This document shows positions 25,158-34,016 of a DNA stretch of 64,000 bases, piece after piece (the stretch's first letter is position 1; the number at the start of each line of letters is the position of its first letter). Where the stretch lies: contig JAZNKS010000028.1 in assembly GCA_045578725.1 (NCBI GenBank), positions 1 through 64,000 on the forward strand. The letters run 5' to 3'. A model generated the notes under the pieces. The model did not search any database. It saw only the letters and a program-made list of their open reading frames with translations, and had not been told where the DNA came from. A program made the position numbers and the translations under genes. The DNA comes from Flemingiibacterium sp045578725 (GTDB taxonomy: Bacteria; Bacillota; Clostridia; Oscillospirales; CAG-272).

Positions 25158-26228
25158 TCAGCCAATCTTGACGGTCCAGTTCATCGTATCCGGGAGCTTG
25201 CCCCACTGGATACCGGTCAGATTATCGTACAGCTTCTGGGCGATCGAACCGATCCTGCCCTCGTTGACGGTATAGATTTCGCCGTTGTCGTTCAGCTCGC
25301 CGATGGGGGAAATAACAGCCGCGGTGCCGGTACCGAAGGCTTCGTCCAGCTTGCCTGCCTTCTGCGCCTCCAGAACCTCATCGATGGCCAGACGGCGCTC
25401 GGTGACCTTGTAGCCCCAGCTCTTCAAAAGCTCGATGCAGGACATACGGGTAACGCCGGGCAGGATCGAGCCGGTTTCGGTGGTGGGCGTGATGACCTCG
25501 CCGTCGATGACAAAGAAGACGTTCATGGCGCCGACCTCATCGATATACTTGTGCTCGATGCCATCCAGCCAGAGAACCTGTGCATAACCCAGCTTCTCGG
25601 CCTTCTGCTGACCGATCAGGGATGCTGCGTAGTTGCCGCCGCACTTGGTGAAGCCGGTGCCGCCCTTGACAGCGCGGACATACTCGGTTTCCACATAGAT
25701 CTTGACCGGATTGATGCCGGCAGCATAATAAGAGCCGACCGGGGAGAGGATGATGGCGAAGATGTAATTCTTGGCAACATGAACGCCCAGATGGGCATCG
25801 GTTGCGAAGATAAAGGGACGGATGTACAGCGAGGTACCTTCCTTGACCGGAACCCAATCCCTGTCTACATTGACCAGCGTCCTGAGCGCGGTGATGCAGT
25901 CATCGACATCAACAGCCGGGATGCACATACGCTCATTGGTGCGGTTCATGCGCTGGAAGTTCTTGTCGGGACGGAAGAGCTGAATCTCGCCGTCGGGCGT
26001 GCGGTAAGCCTTCAGACCCTCGAAAATCTCCTGCGCATAGTGAAATACCATAGCGGCGGGATCAAGCGAAAAATTCTGATAGGGCACGATGCGGGCATCG
26101 TACCAGCCCTTGCCCTCGGTGTAGTTCATCATGAACATATGGTCAGTGAAATAGTTGCCGAATCCCAGCTTATCCCAATCAGGCTTTGCCTTGGGAGCGG
26201 TGGTTTTTTCGATACGGATATTGATCAT
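25158..26228 (-). CDS. ilvE: Branched-chain amino acid aminotransferase
   Basis: The 356-residue class-IV aminotransferase has the PLP lysine in GTGFTKCGGNYAASL (Lys195), FHYAQEIFEGLKAYRTPDG, SLYIRPF, WLDGIEHKYIDEVGAMNVFFV and FGTGTAAVISPIGE. Length and motifs match the longer bacterial IlvE form. It interconverts branched-chain amino acids and 2-oxo acids with glutamate/2-oxoglutarate in the cytoplasm. It has its own promoter and a good SD (GGAGGAA). I saw no T-box in its short leader. Confidence 0.95.
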   Translation of the reverse strand: MINIRIEKTTAPKAKPDWDKLGFGNYFTDHMFMMNYTEGKGWYDARIVPYQNFSLDPAAMVFHYAQEIFEGLKAYRTPDGEIQLFRPDKNFQRMNRTNERMCIPAVDVDDCITALRTLVNVDRDWVPVKEGTSLYIRPFIFATDAHLGVHVAKNYIFAIILSPVGSYYAAGINPVKIYVETEYVRAVKGGTGFTKCGGNYAASLIGQQKAEKLGYAQVLWLDGIEHKYIDEVGAMNVFFVIDGEVITPTTETGSILPGVTRMSCIELLKSWGYKVTERRLAIDEVLEAQKAGKLDEAFGTGTAAVISPIGELNDNGEIYTVNEGRIGSIAQKLYDNLTGIQWGKLPDTMNWTVKIG

Positions 26229-26264
26229 TTTCTGATTCCTCCATGGAAATTTTATTTACTCTTT

Positions 26265-26293
26265 ATTATACAACTTTTCGGGCCGGATTTCAA
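26265..26293 (-). promoter_or_regulatory. Promoter of ilvE
   Basis: On the minus strand TTGAAA (26293-26288), 17 bp, TATAAT (26270-26265). Confidence 0.8.
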
Positions 26294-26406
26294 TAGGGTA
26301 AAGCAAAAAAGTTTTCCGCCGACACCATTTTTCTTCACCTGCCTGCATAAAGCCGGCAGAGGCGGAAAAAATAGAGCTGTAAACCAATCAATTTCGGAGG
26401 ATTCCT

Positions 26407-27660
26407 ATGAAATCACGATTTTATCCCCTTTCGCTTCTTCTGGTCATCCCTCTGTTTATCACGGGCGTGAATGCAGCCGGCAAACTCTCCCCCGGCCTTG
26501 ACCACATCGCCGCCGGCTATCCCATCGCCAAGGCCGGTCTGATCGGCGCACCGATCCCCTTCGAAGCCTCGGATTTTGCCGACGCGCTCGGTCTCTCCTC
26601 CGTCGGCTCCGTCACCGTTACCTCGCTCCCCGATCCCGAGGACGGCGTGCTGACCCTCGGCACCCAGTATGTGAGCGAAGGCCAGACCATACGCGAAAAG
26701 AATCTTTCCGCCCTCCGCTTTCTTCCAAAGGAGGGGGCTGCCGGCGCGGATTTCGGTTTTACGGTCGGAGATGGCGCCTTTGAGCGGCGCTTCCATCTTT
26801 ACTGCCTGGATGCCGTCAATCAGGCACCGACCTTCAGCCGTGCGGTGAGCACACTTGAAGCAAGCTCCGGTGTGATGCGGATCGGCTCGCTCGGTGCAGC
26901 AGACCCGGAAAACGATCCCTTTCTCTGCGAGATTGTCCGGAAGCCCCGGAACGGTATTCTGGTGCTGACCGACCGCGCCTCCGGTTCCTTCACCTATACG
27001 CCAACAGAAGGCTTTACAGGAAGGGACAGCTTTGAGGTCCGAGCCGTTGATTGCTGGGGCGGACGCTCGCCCGTCCTGCGCATGACAATCGATGTGAGCG
27101 CACCGCCCGCCCATGCGGTCTTTGCCGATACCGACGGTCATTGGGCCGAGGATGCCGTCATCACCTGCATCACAGCCGGCATCCTCGATAAAGCTAAGTC
27201 GGATGCCGATTGCTTCTATCCCGACCATCCGATCTCGCGGGCGGAATTTCTCTCGCTCATCATGAATGCCGCCGGCTACACCGGCTTCCGATCCCATGAT
27301 ACCGGCTTTGATGACGATGCCGCTATCCCGGCAAAGTACAAGGGAAGCATCGCCCTTGCCGAGGCGATGGGCGTAGTAAAGGGTGTTGTGCAGGAGGGTC
27401 AGATCAACTTCTGTCCCAACAATCAGATCACCCGTGCGGAGGCTGCCCTCATGATCTCCCGACTGACGGGCATAACGGCCTCCGGTGCGGCCCCTGTATT
27501 TGCCGGTGAGGAGAGTGTCCCCGCCTGGGCTGCATCCGCCATGACCGGGCTGTATGAGGCCGGTATCCTGCGCGGCAACGGACATTCGCTGGATGCTTAC
27601 GCGCCGCTGACCCGCGGAGCCGCCGCACAGCTTGCCGCTGAAATCACCCGCCTTTCCTGA
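26407..27660 (+). CDS. Secreted protein with Ig/cadherin-like repeat and three SLH domains
   Basis: The 417-residue protein has a signal peptide (RFYPLSLLLVIPLFITGVNA) and starts behind CGGAGG. The middle part includes a cadherin-like repeat (DPENDPFLCEIVRKPRNGILVL...FTYTPTEGFTGRDSFEVRAVD). Three S-layer homology units close the chain: FADTDGHWAEDAVITC..., YKGSIALAEAMGVVKG...NNQITRAEAALMIS and VPAWAASAMTGLYEAGIL...PLTRGAAAQL. The SLH domains should attach it non-covalently to a secondary cell-wall polymer. It is a structural or adhesive cell-surface protein; no enzymatic domain is present. Confidence 0.87.
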   Translation: MKSRFYPLSLLLVIPLFITGVNAAGKLSPGLDHIAAGYPIAKAGLIGAPIPFEASDFADALGLSSVGSVTVTSLPDPEDGVLTLGTQYVSEGQTIREKNLSALRFLPKEGAAGADFGFTVGDGAFERRFHLYCLDAVNQAPTFSRAVSTLEASSGVMRIGSLGAADPENDPFLCEIVRKPRNGILVLTDRASGSFTYTPTEGFTGRDSFEVRAVDCWGGRSPVLRMTIDVSAPPAHAVFADTDGHWAEDAVITCITAGILDKAKSDADCFYPDHPISRAEFLSLIMNAAGYTGFRSHDTGFDDDAAIPAKYKGSIALAEAMGVVKGVVQEGQINFCPNNQITRAEAALMISRLTGITASGAAPVFAGEESVPAWAASAMTGLYEAGILRGNGHSLDAYAPLTRGAAAQLAAEITRLS

Positions 27661-27671
27661 TTTTTTGTTTC

Positions 27672-27712
27672 AAAGGCGCTCTGACCGAAGTTTTTTCGGT
27701 CAGAGCGCCTTT
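27672..27712 (+). terminator. Strong terminator after the SLH-protein gene
   Basis: AAAGGCGCTCTGACCGAA / TTCGGTCAGAGCGCCTTT forms an 18-bp stem. Confidence 0.93.
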
Positions 27713-27756
27713 GCTTCGTCCCCATCCTCAAAAAGCACGGAGTTTTTTCCGGATTC

Positions 27757-27785
27757 TTGACAAACAACGGAAGTTATGGTATGAT
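27757..27785 (+). promoter_or_regulatory. Promoter of the EamA transporter gene
   Basis: TTGACA (27757-27762), 17 bp, TATGAT (27780-27785). Confidence 0.8.
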
Positions 27786-27822
27786 TATCTACGTCAATTT
27801 CACCCGGGAGGCATCCGATCCG

Positions 27823-28728
27823 ATGAACAAAAAAACGCTCGGCATCATCTATGTGCTGTTAACCGCTGTGCTGTGGGGCTTTTATCCCGTCTTCACGCGC
27901 ATTCTCTATGCAAACGGGGTTACCGTTGCACAGGCCGTGTCGGCACGCGCGCTCATCACAGGCGGCATCTATCTGATCTGGGGCCTCTGCACCCACACCT
28001 TTGGCGGCCTCCGCCCCCGGGATTATCTCTTCTTTGCCTTCTACGGCCTCACCGCGATTCTGGGAACCTACTCCTTCTACGCGCTGGCCATCCGGTATCT
28101 GTCCTCGGCCATGGCCGCCATGCTCCTTTACACCGCGCCGGCCTTCGTCATTCTCTTTAACCGGATCTTTTACGGCGACAAAATTACCCCCATCAAGCTC
28201 ACAGCGCTGATTACCACGTTCTTTGGAAGCTGTCTGGTCGTGCGGATCTACGATCCTTCCGCGCTTTCACTCAATCTGGTCGGCATCCTGCTCGGTCTGC
28301 TGTCCGGCATCAGCTATTCCCTGCTGACCGTCATCGGCCGCAAGGCACTCAAAAACGGCTACAAGCCGCTCCAGAATACCTTCCTTCCCACCATCTTCGC
28401 CGCCGTCGCCATCGGGTGCGCGGTTCCGCCGTGGACGCTTCCCGTCAGCCCGCCCCTTGTGATTTTCGCCTTCCTCGGCGCGGCCGTCATCGGAAGCGTG
28501 CTCCCCTATTGGCTCTATCAAAAGGGCCTCGCAACCGGACTCGACGGCAGTATCGCCAGCCTGCTCTGCAATCTGGAGCCGGTCATGTCCACCGTCTTCG
28601 GCTGTCTGCTCTTCGCCGATCAGCTGGAAATCCGGCAGATTCTCGGCATTGTGATCGTTCTCGCCGGCGCCTCCCTTCCGGAGCTTGCCGGGCACCTTTC
28701 GCAAAAGCCCGCGGCTGTTTCAAAATAA
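27823..28728 (+). CDS. EamA/DMT-superfamily transporter
   Basis: The 301-residue protein starts at MNKKTLGIIYVLLTAVLWGFYPV behind GGGAGG; upstream in-frame codons overlap the promoter. It has ten hydrophobic segments arranged as two EamA halves, e.g. LTAVLWGFYPVFTRIL in the first and LLSGISYSLLTVIGRKAL in the second, with the usual GxxxxxPxxxxxL-type patterns. Such carriers export amino acids, metabolites or drugs across the cytoplasmic membrane. The substrate cannot be inferred. It is monocistronic and converges on folT. Confidence 0.88.
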   Translation: MNKKTLGIIYVLLTAVLWGFYPVFTRILYANGVTVAQAVSARALITGGIYLIWGLCTHTFGGLRPRDYLFFAFYGLTAILGTYSFYALAIRYLSSAMAAMLLYTAPAFVILFNRIFYGDKITPIKLTALITTFFGSCLVVRIYDPSALSLNLVGILLGLLSGISYSLLTVIGRKALKNGYKPLQNTFLPTIFAAVAIGCAVPPWTLPVSPPLVIFAFLGAAVIGSVLPYWLYQKGLATGLDGSIASLLCNLEPVMSTVFGCLLFADQLEIRQILGIVIVLAGASLPELAGHLSQKPAAVSK

Positions 28729-28730
28729 TT

Positions 28731-28766
28731 AACCGGAGCTGTTCACAGGCAGCTCCGGTTCTTGTT
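28731..28766. terminator. Terminator between convergent EamA and folT genes
   Basis: AACCGGAGCTG (28731-28741) pairs with CAGCTCCGGTT (28750-28760), followed by CTTGTT. Confidence 0.8.
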
Positions 28767-28775
28767 ATGTTTTCT

Positions 28776-29921
28776 TTATTTCACCCGGATCGGGAGGGCC
28801 GCACGGACCGTATCGGATCCGTCGCCTGCGGCCGAGAAATCGGCTGCCACGGTATATTCACCGGCCGAAATTTCGCCGAGCGCGGCATAGAGATCGGCCA
28901 TGGTAAGATTCAGCTTGACCGACTTGCCGGCTCCGATCGCTTCCGTCTGATCGCCCGCCTCAAGATCGGTTACATCCAGCTCGGGCATGAGAACCGTACC
29001 GTCGGCGCTGATCAGCCACAGATCAATCCGATCGGCCAGCGCGGCCGGGTCAAGCTCCGTATCGCCGTTATTTTTCACCGTGACGGTGAAGGCAAAGGGC
29101 GCGGCAGGATCCATATCCTTGATGTGGTAGAGCGCCCGCTCGGACTTGATTGTCACCTTGAAATCGCCTTCCGTTTTGGAGGCGGATGCGGGCTGGGTCG
29201 GCATCCAGAGGCTGTAGAAGAGGGTGACGGTGAGAATCGACACCACCAGCAGAACGATCAGCAGAACCAGATGCTTCTTCGTCATCTCGGGGCGCGCCTC
29301 CATCTGGCCCTTGGGCAGGATGTGAATCTTCATCAGTACCGGCACCATGATGCCGAGGAAGAGCACCAGAAGGAAGGCCTCCAGCGGGAAGAGCGCCAGA
29401 TTCTTGATGACGCGCGGCAGGGTGACGAACTGATAGCTCTTACCATTGCCGAGCCACTGATAATAGACGTTCATAATCAGCGGATTCATGATGAAGTTGC
29501 AGACCAGCGACACAAAGAAGCGGGAGAAGATGATCCGCGTTGTGTTGAGTCGGGCCCGCCAGAGCATCAGCGCAAAGATCACCGATCCGGCGATCTCAAC
29601 GAAGACGAACGGGAAGAAATAGGTGCTGAAGCCTTCTGCCGAGAACATAACACCCAGCGTATCGCTGATGATGGCGGCAATCGCGGCCACCACCGGCCCG
29701 AAGATCATCGCGCCAAGCGAATTGACGAAATAGCCGAAGGTGATGTCCAGATCCTGTCCGACCGGGATGACCACATTTTTCAGGGCCACGCGCAGGGCAA
29801 TGAGGATCGCGGCCGCGCACAGAATGTGCACATTCTTCAGTTGGGACGCGGCATCCCGCCAATAAGCGGGAGAGAAGGGGTTTTTGTAGAGTGTCAGTTC
29901 TGAATTCTTATTCAGCTTCAT
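28776..29921 (-). CDS. folT: Folate-type ECF transporter S component with C-terminal exposed domain
   Basis: Start at MKLNKNSELTLY behind AAGGAGG. Residues ~28-225 form a six-helix S component: NVHILCAAAILIALRVALKNVVIPVG, FGYFVNSLGAMIFGPVVAAIAAIISDTLGVMF and FFPFVFVEIAGSVIFALMLW are close to folate S components. The upstream tetrahydrofolate riboswitch supports folate as substrate. Unlike usual FolT (~170-200 residues), a further membrane helix (LVLLIVLLVVSILTVTLFYSLW) leads to a ~140-residue beta-sandwich-like tail (FAFTVTVKNNGDTELDP). No energising EcfA/T genes are nearby, as is usual for group II ECF systems. Confidence 0.87.
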   Translation of the reverse strand: MKLNKNSELTLYKNPFSPAYWRDAASQLKNVHILCAAAILIALRVALKNVVIPVGQDLDITFGYFVNSLGAMIFGPVVAAIAAIISDTLGVMFSAEGFSTYFFPFVFVEIAGSVIFALMLWRARLNTTRIIFSRFFVSLVCNFIMNPLIMNVYYQWLGNGKSYQFVTLPRVIKNLALFPLEAFLLVLFLGIMVPVLMKIHILPKGQMEARPEMTKKHLVLLIVLLVVSILTVTLFYSLWMPTQPASASKTEGDFKVTIKSERALYHIKDMDPAAPFAFTVTVKNNGDTELDPAALADRIDLWLISADGTVLMPELDVTDLEAGDQTEAIGAGKSVKLNLTMADLYAALGEISAGEYTVAADFSAAGDGSDTVRAALPIRVK

Positions 29922-30023
29922 AAAAAAATACCTCCTTTGCTGACAACATTCCGACATTGCCGCATATAGGAGGATACTTCTTCCGTGTATGCAACAGCGG
30001 GATGCGACCGGGCCGGCATTTTA

Positions 30024-30122
30024 CCGGCATCTGATACCGCAGGCCTTCCGGGCGGACAGCCTTTCGTTCCCGTGACAACTCCCCGTTCACAGGACACTTT
30101 ACGCATCAGGGTCTACTCTGTA
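30024..30122 (-). promoter_or_regulatory. Tetrahydrofolate (THF) riboswitch
   Basis: The minus-strand leader of folT contains AGAGTAGA...TGATGCGTAAAGTGTCC, TGTGAACGGGGAGTTGTCAC, GGGAACGAAAGGC and a closing GCGGTATCA. These follow the order and sequence of the THF riboswitch consensus (AGAGTAGATGATTCGCGTTAAGTG..., GTGAATGGGATGTCGTCAC, AACGAAGCG, GCGGTGAATCA). TGATGCG pairs back to the CGGTATCA region as the P1-P2 closure. It probably lowers folT expression when folate is abundant. Another GCCGGTAAAAT-CCGGC hairpin stands on each side of the aptamer. Confidence 0.85.
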
Positions 30123-30157
30123 CGATGATTCATCGGCCGGATTTTACCGGCAACAAT

Positions 30158-30186
30158 ATCATACCACTTTTCGGGCCGTTCGTCAA
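30158..30186 (-). promoter_or_regulatory. Promoter of the folT leader
   Basis: On the minus strand TTGACG (30186-30181), 17 bp, TATGAT (30163-30158). Confidence 0.8.
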
Positions 30187-30247
30187 GACTCAATTCACAC
30201 GAATCTTGGGCCGCGCCCCATTACCGGATGGGTGCTATTTCACAAAG

Positions 30248-30282
30248 AGAGCCGGAACCCCGTCTTCCGGGATTCCGGCTCA
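30248..30282 (-). terminator. Terminator after the oligogalacturonate lyase-like gene
   Basis: GAGCCGGAA / TTCCGGCTC, with an inner CCC / GGG, lies 8 bp after the stop codon. The T content following it is modest. Confidence 0.65.
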
Positions 30283-30289
30283 CAAAAAT

Positions 30290-31420
30290 TCACCGTGACA
30301 TTTCAATCAGATGCGCGGTGCTTGCCATGGCGATATCCAGCCCGCCCATCTCCGAGGTCGTATAGAGAACATATTTTTCATTTCCGACGAAGCGCGGATG
30401 CGGGTCGGGATGATAGGGGGACTGATTTTCGCGCGTGGCCGATGCGGGCAGATACGAGGCAATCTCAATCTCCTTATCGTTTTCGGTATTGACAAAACGA
30501 ACAGATGTCGGGCCGCCGCGCCAGAACTCCTCCTCGGAGGTCTTCTTGGCATCGTACACCAGATACTTCTCGTCCCGGCTGGCAAAGGCGTGCCAGGCAC
30601 AGCAGGCATGGACATTGATATGCTCACCGGTTTCCAGATGGATCCGGTGAATGCCGTTGAAGTTTTCGTAGTAGATCTTTTTGCCGTCCGCCGACCAGAA
30701 TTCATGCGTTGCAAACTGATTGTGGGGCGGGTAGGTTGTGCGCGTGCCGTCTCTTGCAATCGTCCAGAGGCGGAGATAATTGCCGTTTTCATCGGAGGGG
30801 ATCAAATAGCGCTCGCCGGTGAAGAAATCGCTGTAATAATCATAGGCCGCCAGCGCAAGATCCGGATTGACCGGATTGATCTGACCGTGATTGGTGAAGA
30901 AGGGATTGTCGGCCCACTTGGTGAACGTTCCGTTTTCGATGTTGACGGTGCCTGCATAGGTGGTGCCGTTGCCGACATGGATATCGAGAAAGAATTCCTT
31001 TTTGTCGGGGCTGCGGGTCAGATGGGTGGCAAGATTCCGGAGGGTGCCCTCGACCGGGATGACCGCAACCAGCTCGGCGCGGCTTCCGGGTGTCGGCGCG
31101 TGCTTATAAATCCGGTTCTTGTAGGCAAAATACACCTCACCGGTTTCCACATCCACATAGGGCGAGGCATTGTCAAAGACGGTATCCTCAAAGTAATACA
31201 TTTCGTCCGATTCAAAGTCGATCACGCCAAGAAGACGGATTTGGGCATCAAATATCCATACATGGAACCAGAGCCAGCGGCCGTCGCGTGTCATGCAGTC
31301 ATTGCAGAAATAAAAGCCCTGCTGAAGAGGGGTGATTTTGTGTGTCAGAAGATAATGCTCCACACCGGAAACGGGATCGGTGCGTTTTTCAAAGAGCCGT
31401 GAGGTTTCGGGGGTTTTCAT
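30290..31420 (-). CDS. Oligogalacturonate lyase-like beta-propeller protein (PL22-type)
   Basis: The 376-residue protein begins at MKTPETSRLFEKRTDPVSGVEHYLLT behind AAGGAG. This start and the seven-bladed propeller-like pattern resemble oligogalacturonate lyases. THEFWSADGKKIYYENFNG, NVHACCAWHAFASRDEKYLVYDAKK and PYHPDPHPRFVGNEKYVLY carry the clustered His residues that bind Mn in PL22, and HGQINPVNPDLAL is also typical. It would cleave di- and trigalacturonates in the cytoplasm. It has its own promoter, distinct from the operon upstream. It could alternatively act on another uronate oligosaccharide. Confidence 0.85.
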   Translation of the reverse strand: MKTPETSRLFEKRTDPVSGVEHYLLTHKITPLQQGFYFCNDCMTRDGRWLWFHVWIFDAQIRLLGVIDFESDEMYYFEDTVFDNASPYVDVETGEVYFAYKNRIYKHAPTPGSRAELVAVIPVEGTLRNLATHLTRSPDKKEFFLDIHVGNGTTYAGTVNIENGTFTKWADNPFFTNHGQINPVNPDLALAAYDYYSDFFTGERYLIPSDENGNYLRLWTIARDGTRTTYPPHNQFATHEFWSADGKKIYYENFNGIHRIHLETGEHINVHACCAWHAFASRDEKYLVYDAKKTSEEEFWRGGPTSVRFVNTENDKEIEIASYLPASATRENQSPYHPDPHPRFVGNEKYVLYTTSEMGGLDIAMASTAHLIEMSR

Positions 31421-31451
31421 GCGGGCAAAAGCTCCTTTCGGTGTTTTCACC

Positions 31452-31480
31452 ATTATATACCGGAAATCGGGAAATGTCAA
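31452..31480 (-). promoter_or_regulatory. Promoter of the oligogalacturonate lyase-like gene, inside an inverted repeat
   Basis: On the minus strand TTGACA (31480-31475), 17 bp, TATAAT (31457-31452). The -35 box and most of the spacer are one arm of a perfect 15-bp inverted repeat (31465-31479 and 31491-31505). Confidence 0.85.
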
Positions 31481-31505
31481 GAGCGGATTCTGACATTTCC
31501 CGATT
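31465..31505. terminator. 15-bp perfect inverted repeat between two pectin-locus genes
   Basis: AATCGGGAAATGTCA and its exact reverse complement are separated by 11 nt, directly after the stop of the 829-residue gene. It may be its terminator, although no long T-run follows on the minus strand, and it overlaps the -35 box of the next gene. Confidence 0.6.
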
Positions 31506-31508
31506 ATT

Positions 31509-33998
31509 TTACTGCTTTGTCACGGTATCCGGATCGCGCAGAAATTCAAGCCTGCACCAATCGCCGATCTTCTCTTTTTCCTGGAAGCCGATGCTGACGG
31601 TGCCGCTTACATGATAAGCTTTGTAAACGCCCCGATTTTCATCGTATTCCAGCTCCGCATTGCCGCCGCGGAACATATCGCCGCCCGAGCCCAGCCGCAG
31701 GACAGCCGTACCGCCCGCAGACGGAACCAGCGTAAGCTCGGCATCGTCAAGGCCCGTGAGCATAATTCGCTCATCCAGCCAGATATGCGTGACCGGATAA
31801 TCCCGCTTGACGGTAATCTTGGAACGCGCCTTCTGTTTGATGTAAATCCGGCAGTCGGTGTGATTCCACCGTGCGGTCGGATAGATACCGATGCTGTCCT
31901 CCAGCATGAATTCGCAGTTATCGAAGGCCGGTGCGCCGTCGGGCGTTGAGAAATGAAGCTTTACGGTAGCATCCTTGGAGAATTCGTTCAGCCAGAGCGC
32001 CCTGCGGCAGCGGGACAGCATGACAATCGGGAGATTGTCGTTGATGTCATAGCAGTCGAAGCGCATCGGATAGCCGAAATGAGCCAGCGATCCGCGCAGA
32101 AGAACGGCCGCCGGGAAGCTTTCGGACGGGAGGCGCTTTGCGGGGAGCGCAGCCCGTGTCTTCTCATCATGCGGGAAGGATCCGCGCACCCAGGCAAGCC
32201 TGCCGTTGACAGAGGCATAGGTACGCACCTTGCTGTCCTTTTCGACGGAGGCCGTGACCGTGATCCCCTCCCGTGCCATCTCGCATACGCCGCCTCCGGA
32301 AACCAGCGCCGGATGCTCCAGCACATCGGCATAGGCTCCCATTTCGGCCCGATCGAGGGTCAGCGAAGTGGAAAAGGCCAGCGTGCCGTCAATCGGCTCG
32401 GCGATCTGCACACCGATTGCCTCGCGCATGGCAGCGGAAGCGTTCACAGTACTGCCGTACAGCAACAGCCTGGCGCCGCGATCCAGCGCCTCCAGAAGGG
32501 CCGCTTCCAGCTTGCTTCCCGCTTCGGGAACGGCACTGACATAAATACTGTCCGGAAGAGATGTCTTGTCGCTGCGGATGAAATTCGTGTCCGAGATAAC
32601 GGTATTGATCGGGAAGCCCTGATCGATCGCGCTTTCGATGAACCAGTCATCCATGAAAATCCGCTCCATGTGACCGTCGCGAAGGCCCTGCTTACAGTAG
32701 GAGTCAAAGGGATAAATCCAGGTCACAAGACCGGCTTCGTCCGGATAATCGTTGTAAGCCGTAAGCAGATGGGGGGTGACCTCATTGGGGCAGCGATCGG
32801 GCAGGCGGCCGAAGGAATCGTCCGCGCTGAGGAAGGTCAGGCCCATCGGTTTGGTGATGGCGAAGGTTTCATCCAGCCGCCCGATACAGAGCGGCAGATA
32901 GATATCGTGCGGGCTCCGGTCATAGCGGTCGAACCACGGAGAATTCAGCCACCACGGATCGTGGATGTAATAGCGCATCTGGAAGCCGCGTGCCGGAAGC
33001 TCGGCGATATGGGACATATAGCCGGCCAGCTCCAGACCGAAGCGGTAATTCAGCGGAGCCCAGGGTGAATTGGGCGGTGCCACGATGTTATGCTGATAGA
33101 TCGTATCGATCGGGCAGCCGTGCGCGGCGATATCCATGCCGGTGGAGAGATTGCTTCCCCGGGTTTCGATGACCGTATCACCGACAGCCGCCGAGAAGGC
33201 GTTCCAGAATTCGGCGATATCCGAGCGCACCTTCGCGGCACCGGTGAAATCGAATTTCGTGCCGTCGAACAGCTCGCCCGTCCAGTTCCACGAGGCCAGC
33301 GAATAGCCGAAGCCGTTGGACAGCCAGATATAGTCAAAGCCCAGCTGTTTTTTCATCGCCATAAACTGGCGGCCCAGAAACTCGCCGATATGCGTTCCCT
33401 CCGGAATGCCGTCCGGATAAGCCGCATAGGCGCGGCTGTCCGCCTTCAGGCGGGAGGCGCAATGGAGCCACATCTTCGTGCCCATGATGTTGCCCTTGCA
33501 GATTTCGGGATGACGGTTGTACTTGAAGTCCGACCAGGCAAATTCCGGGCCGGGATCGAAGGTTTCGCCGACCAGAATGTCAAAGCCGGTCATCTCTTTT
33601 CCGACCCGCTTCATGACGGAGATGATGTTTTTCAGATCCCCGTAGGTCATTTCAGGCGGGTTTTCGATGTAATGAATCGGATAGTGGTGGAGCGAATTGG
33701 ACTGCGGATCGTCCGCGGGCCTCACATTACGGTTCCAGTTGCCGATACCGATGTAGCGGCACCATTCAAAGCAGTCATCAAGATTCCCGGTGAATTCGAG
33801 GATCTCGCTTCCGTCGCTGGTCCAGAAAAGAATCGAGCAGCCGAGGGCATATTTCAGAAGGGGCTGCCATTGTGAGAAGAGATGGCGGACCACCGACTCG
33901 ATGCCTTCGACGGATTTGTCATAGCCGAAGGGCTTGAGCGAAAGCTCCAGACAAACACGGCCGGCTGTGACAGAAGAGCGGTATTCGTAATCAAACAT
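31509..33998 (-). CDS. 829-residue protein of unknown function in the pectin/uronate locus
   Basis: A large protein without signal peptide or membrane segment, starting behind AAGGGGG. The first ~450 residues look like a glycosidase-type TIM barrel: LGCSILFWTSDGSEILEFTGNLDD, EMTGFDILVGETFDPGPEFAWSDFKYNRHPEICKGN, FDYIWLSNGFGYSLASWNWTG and LTFLSADDSFGR carry paired acidic residues at strand ends. Residues ~490-560 resemble a Rossmann-like, GATase-type domain (ALLEALDRGARLLLYGSTVNAS). A beta-rich end follows. This order (barrel, GATase-like, beta) is seen in several glycosidase families, but I cannot place it. The neighbours suggest action on pectic or arabinose-containing oligosaccharides. Confidence 0.6.
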   Translation of the reverse strand: MFDYEYRSSVTAGRVCLELSLKPFGYDKSVEGIESVVRHLFSQWQPLLKYALGCSILFWTSDGSEILEFTGNLDDCFEWCRYIGIGNWNRNVRPADDPQSNSLHHYPIHYIENPPEMTYGDLKNIISVMKRVGKEMTGFDILVGETFDPGPEFAWSDFKYNRHPEICKGNIMGTKMWLHCASRLKADSRAYAAYPDGIPEGTHIGEFLGRQFMAMKKQLGFDYIWLSNGFGYSLASWNWTGELFDGTKFDFTGAAKVRSDIAEFWNAFSAAVGDTVIETRGSNLSTGMDIAAHGCPIDTIYQHNIVAPPNSPWAPLNYRFGLELAGYMSHIAELPARGFQMRYYIHDPWWLNSPWFDRYDRSPHDIYLPLCIGRLDETFAITKPMGLTFLSADDSFGRLPDRCPNEVTPHLLTAYNDYPDEAGLVTWIYPFDSYCKQGLRDGHMERIFMDDWFIESAIDQGFPINTVISDTNFIRSDKTSLPDSIYVSAVPEAGSKLEAALLEALDRGARLLLYGSTVNASAAMREAIGVQIAEPIDGTLAFSTSLTLDRAEMGAYADVLEHPALVSGGGVCEMAREGITVTASVEKDSKVRTYASVNGRLAWVRGSFPHDEKTRAALPAKRLPSESFPAAVLLRGSLAHFGYPMRFDCYDINDNLPIVMLSRCRRALWLNEFSKDATVKLHFSTPDGAPAFDNCEFMLEDSIGIYPTARWNHTDCRIYIKQKARSKITVKRDYPVTHIWLDERIMLTGLDDAELTLVPSAGGTAVLRLGSGGDMFRGGNAELEYDENRGVYKAYHVSGTVSIGFQEKEKIGDWCRLEFLRDPDTVTKQ

Positions 33999-34016
33999 GA
34001 GGATTCCCCCTTAAAA

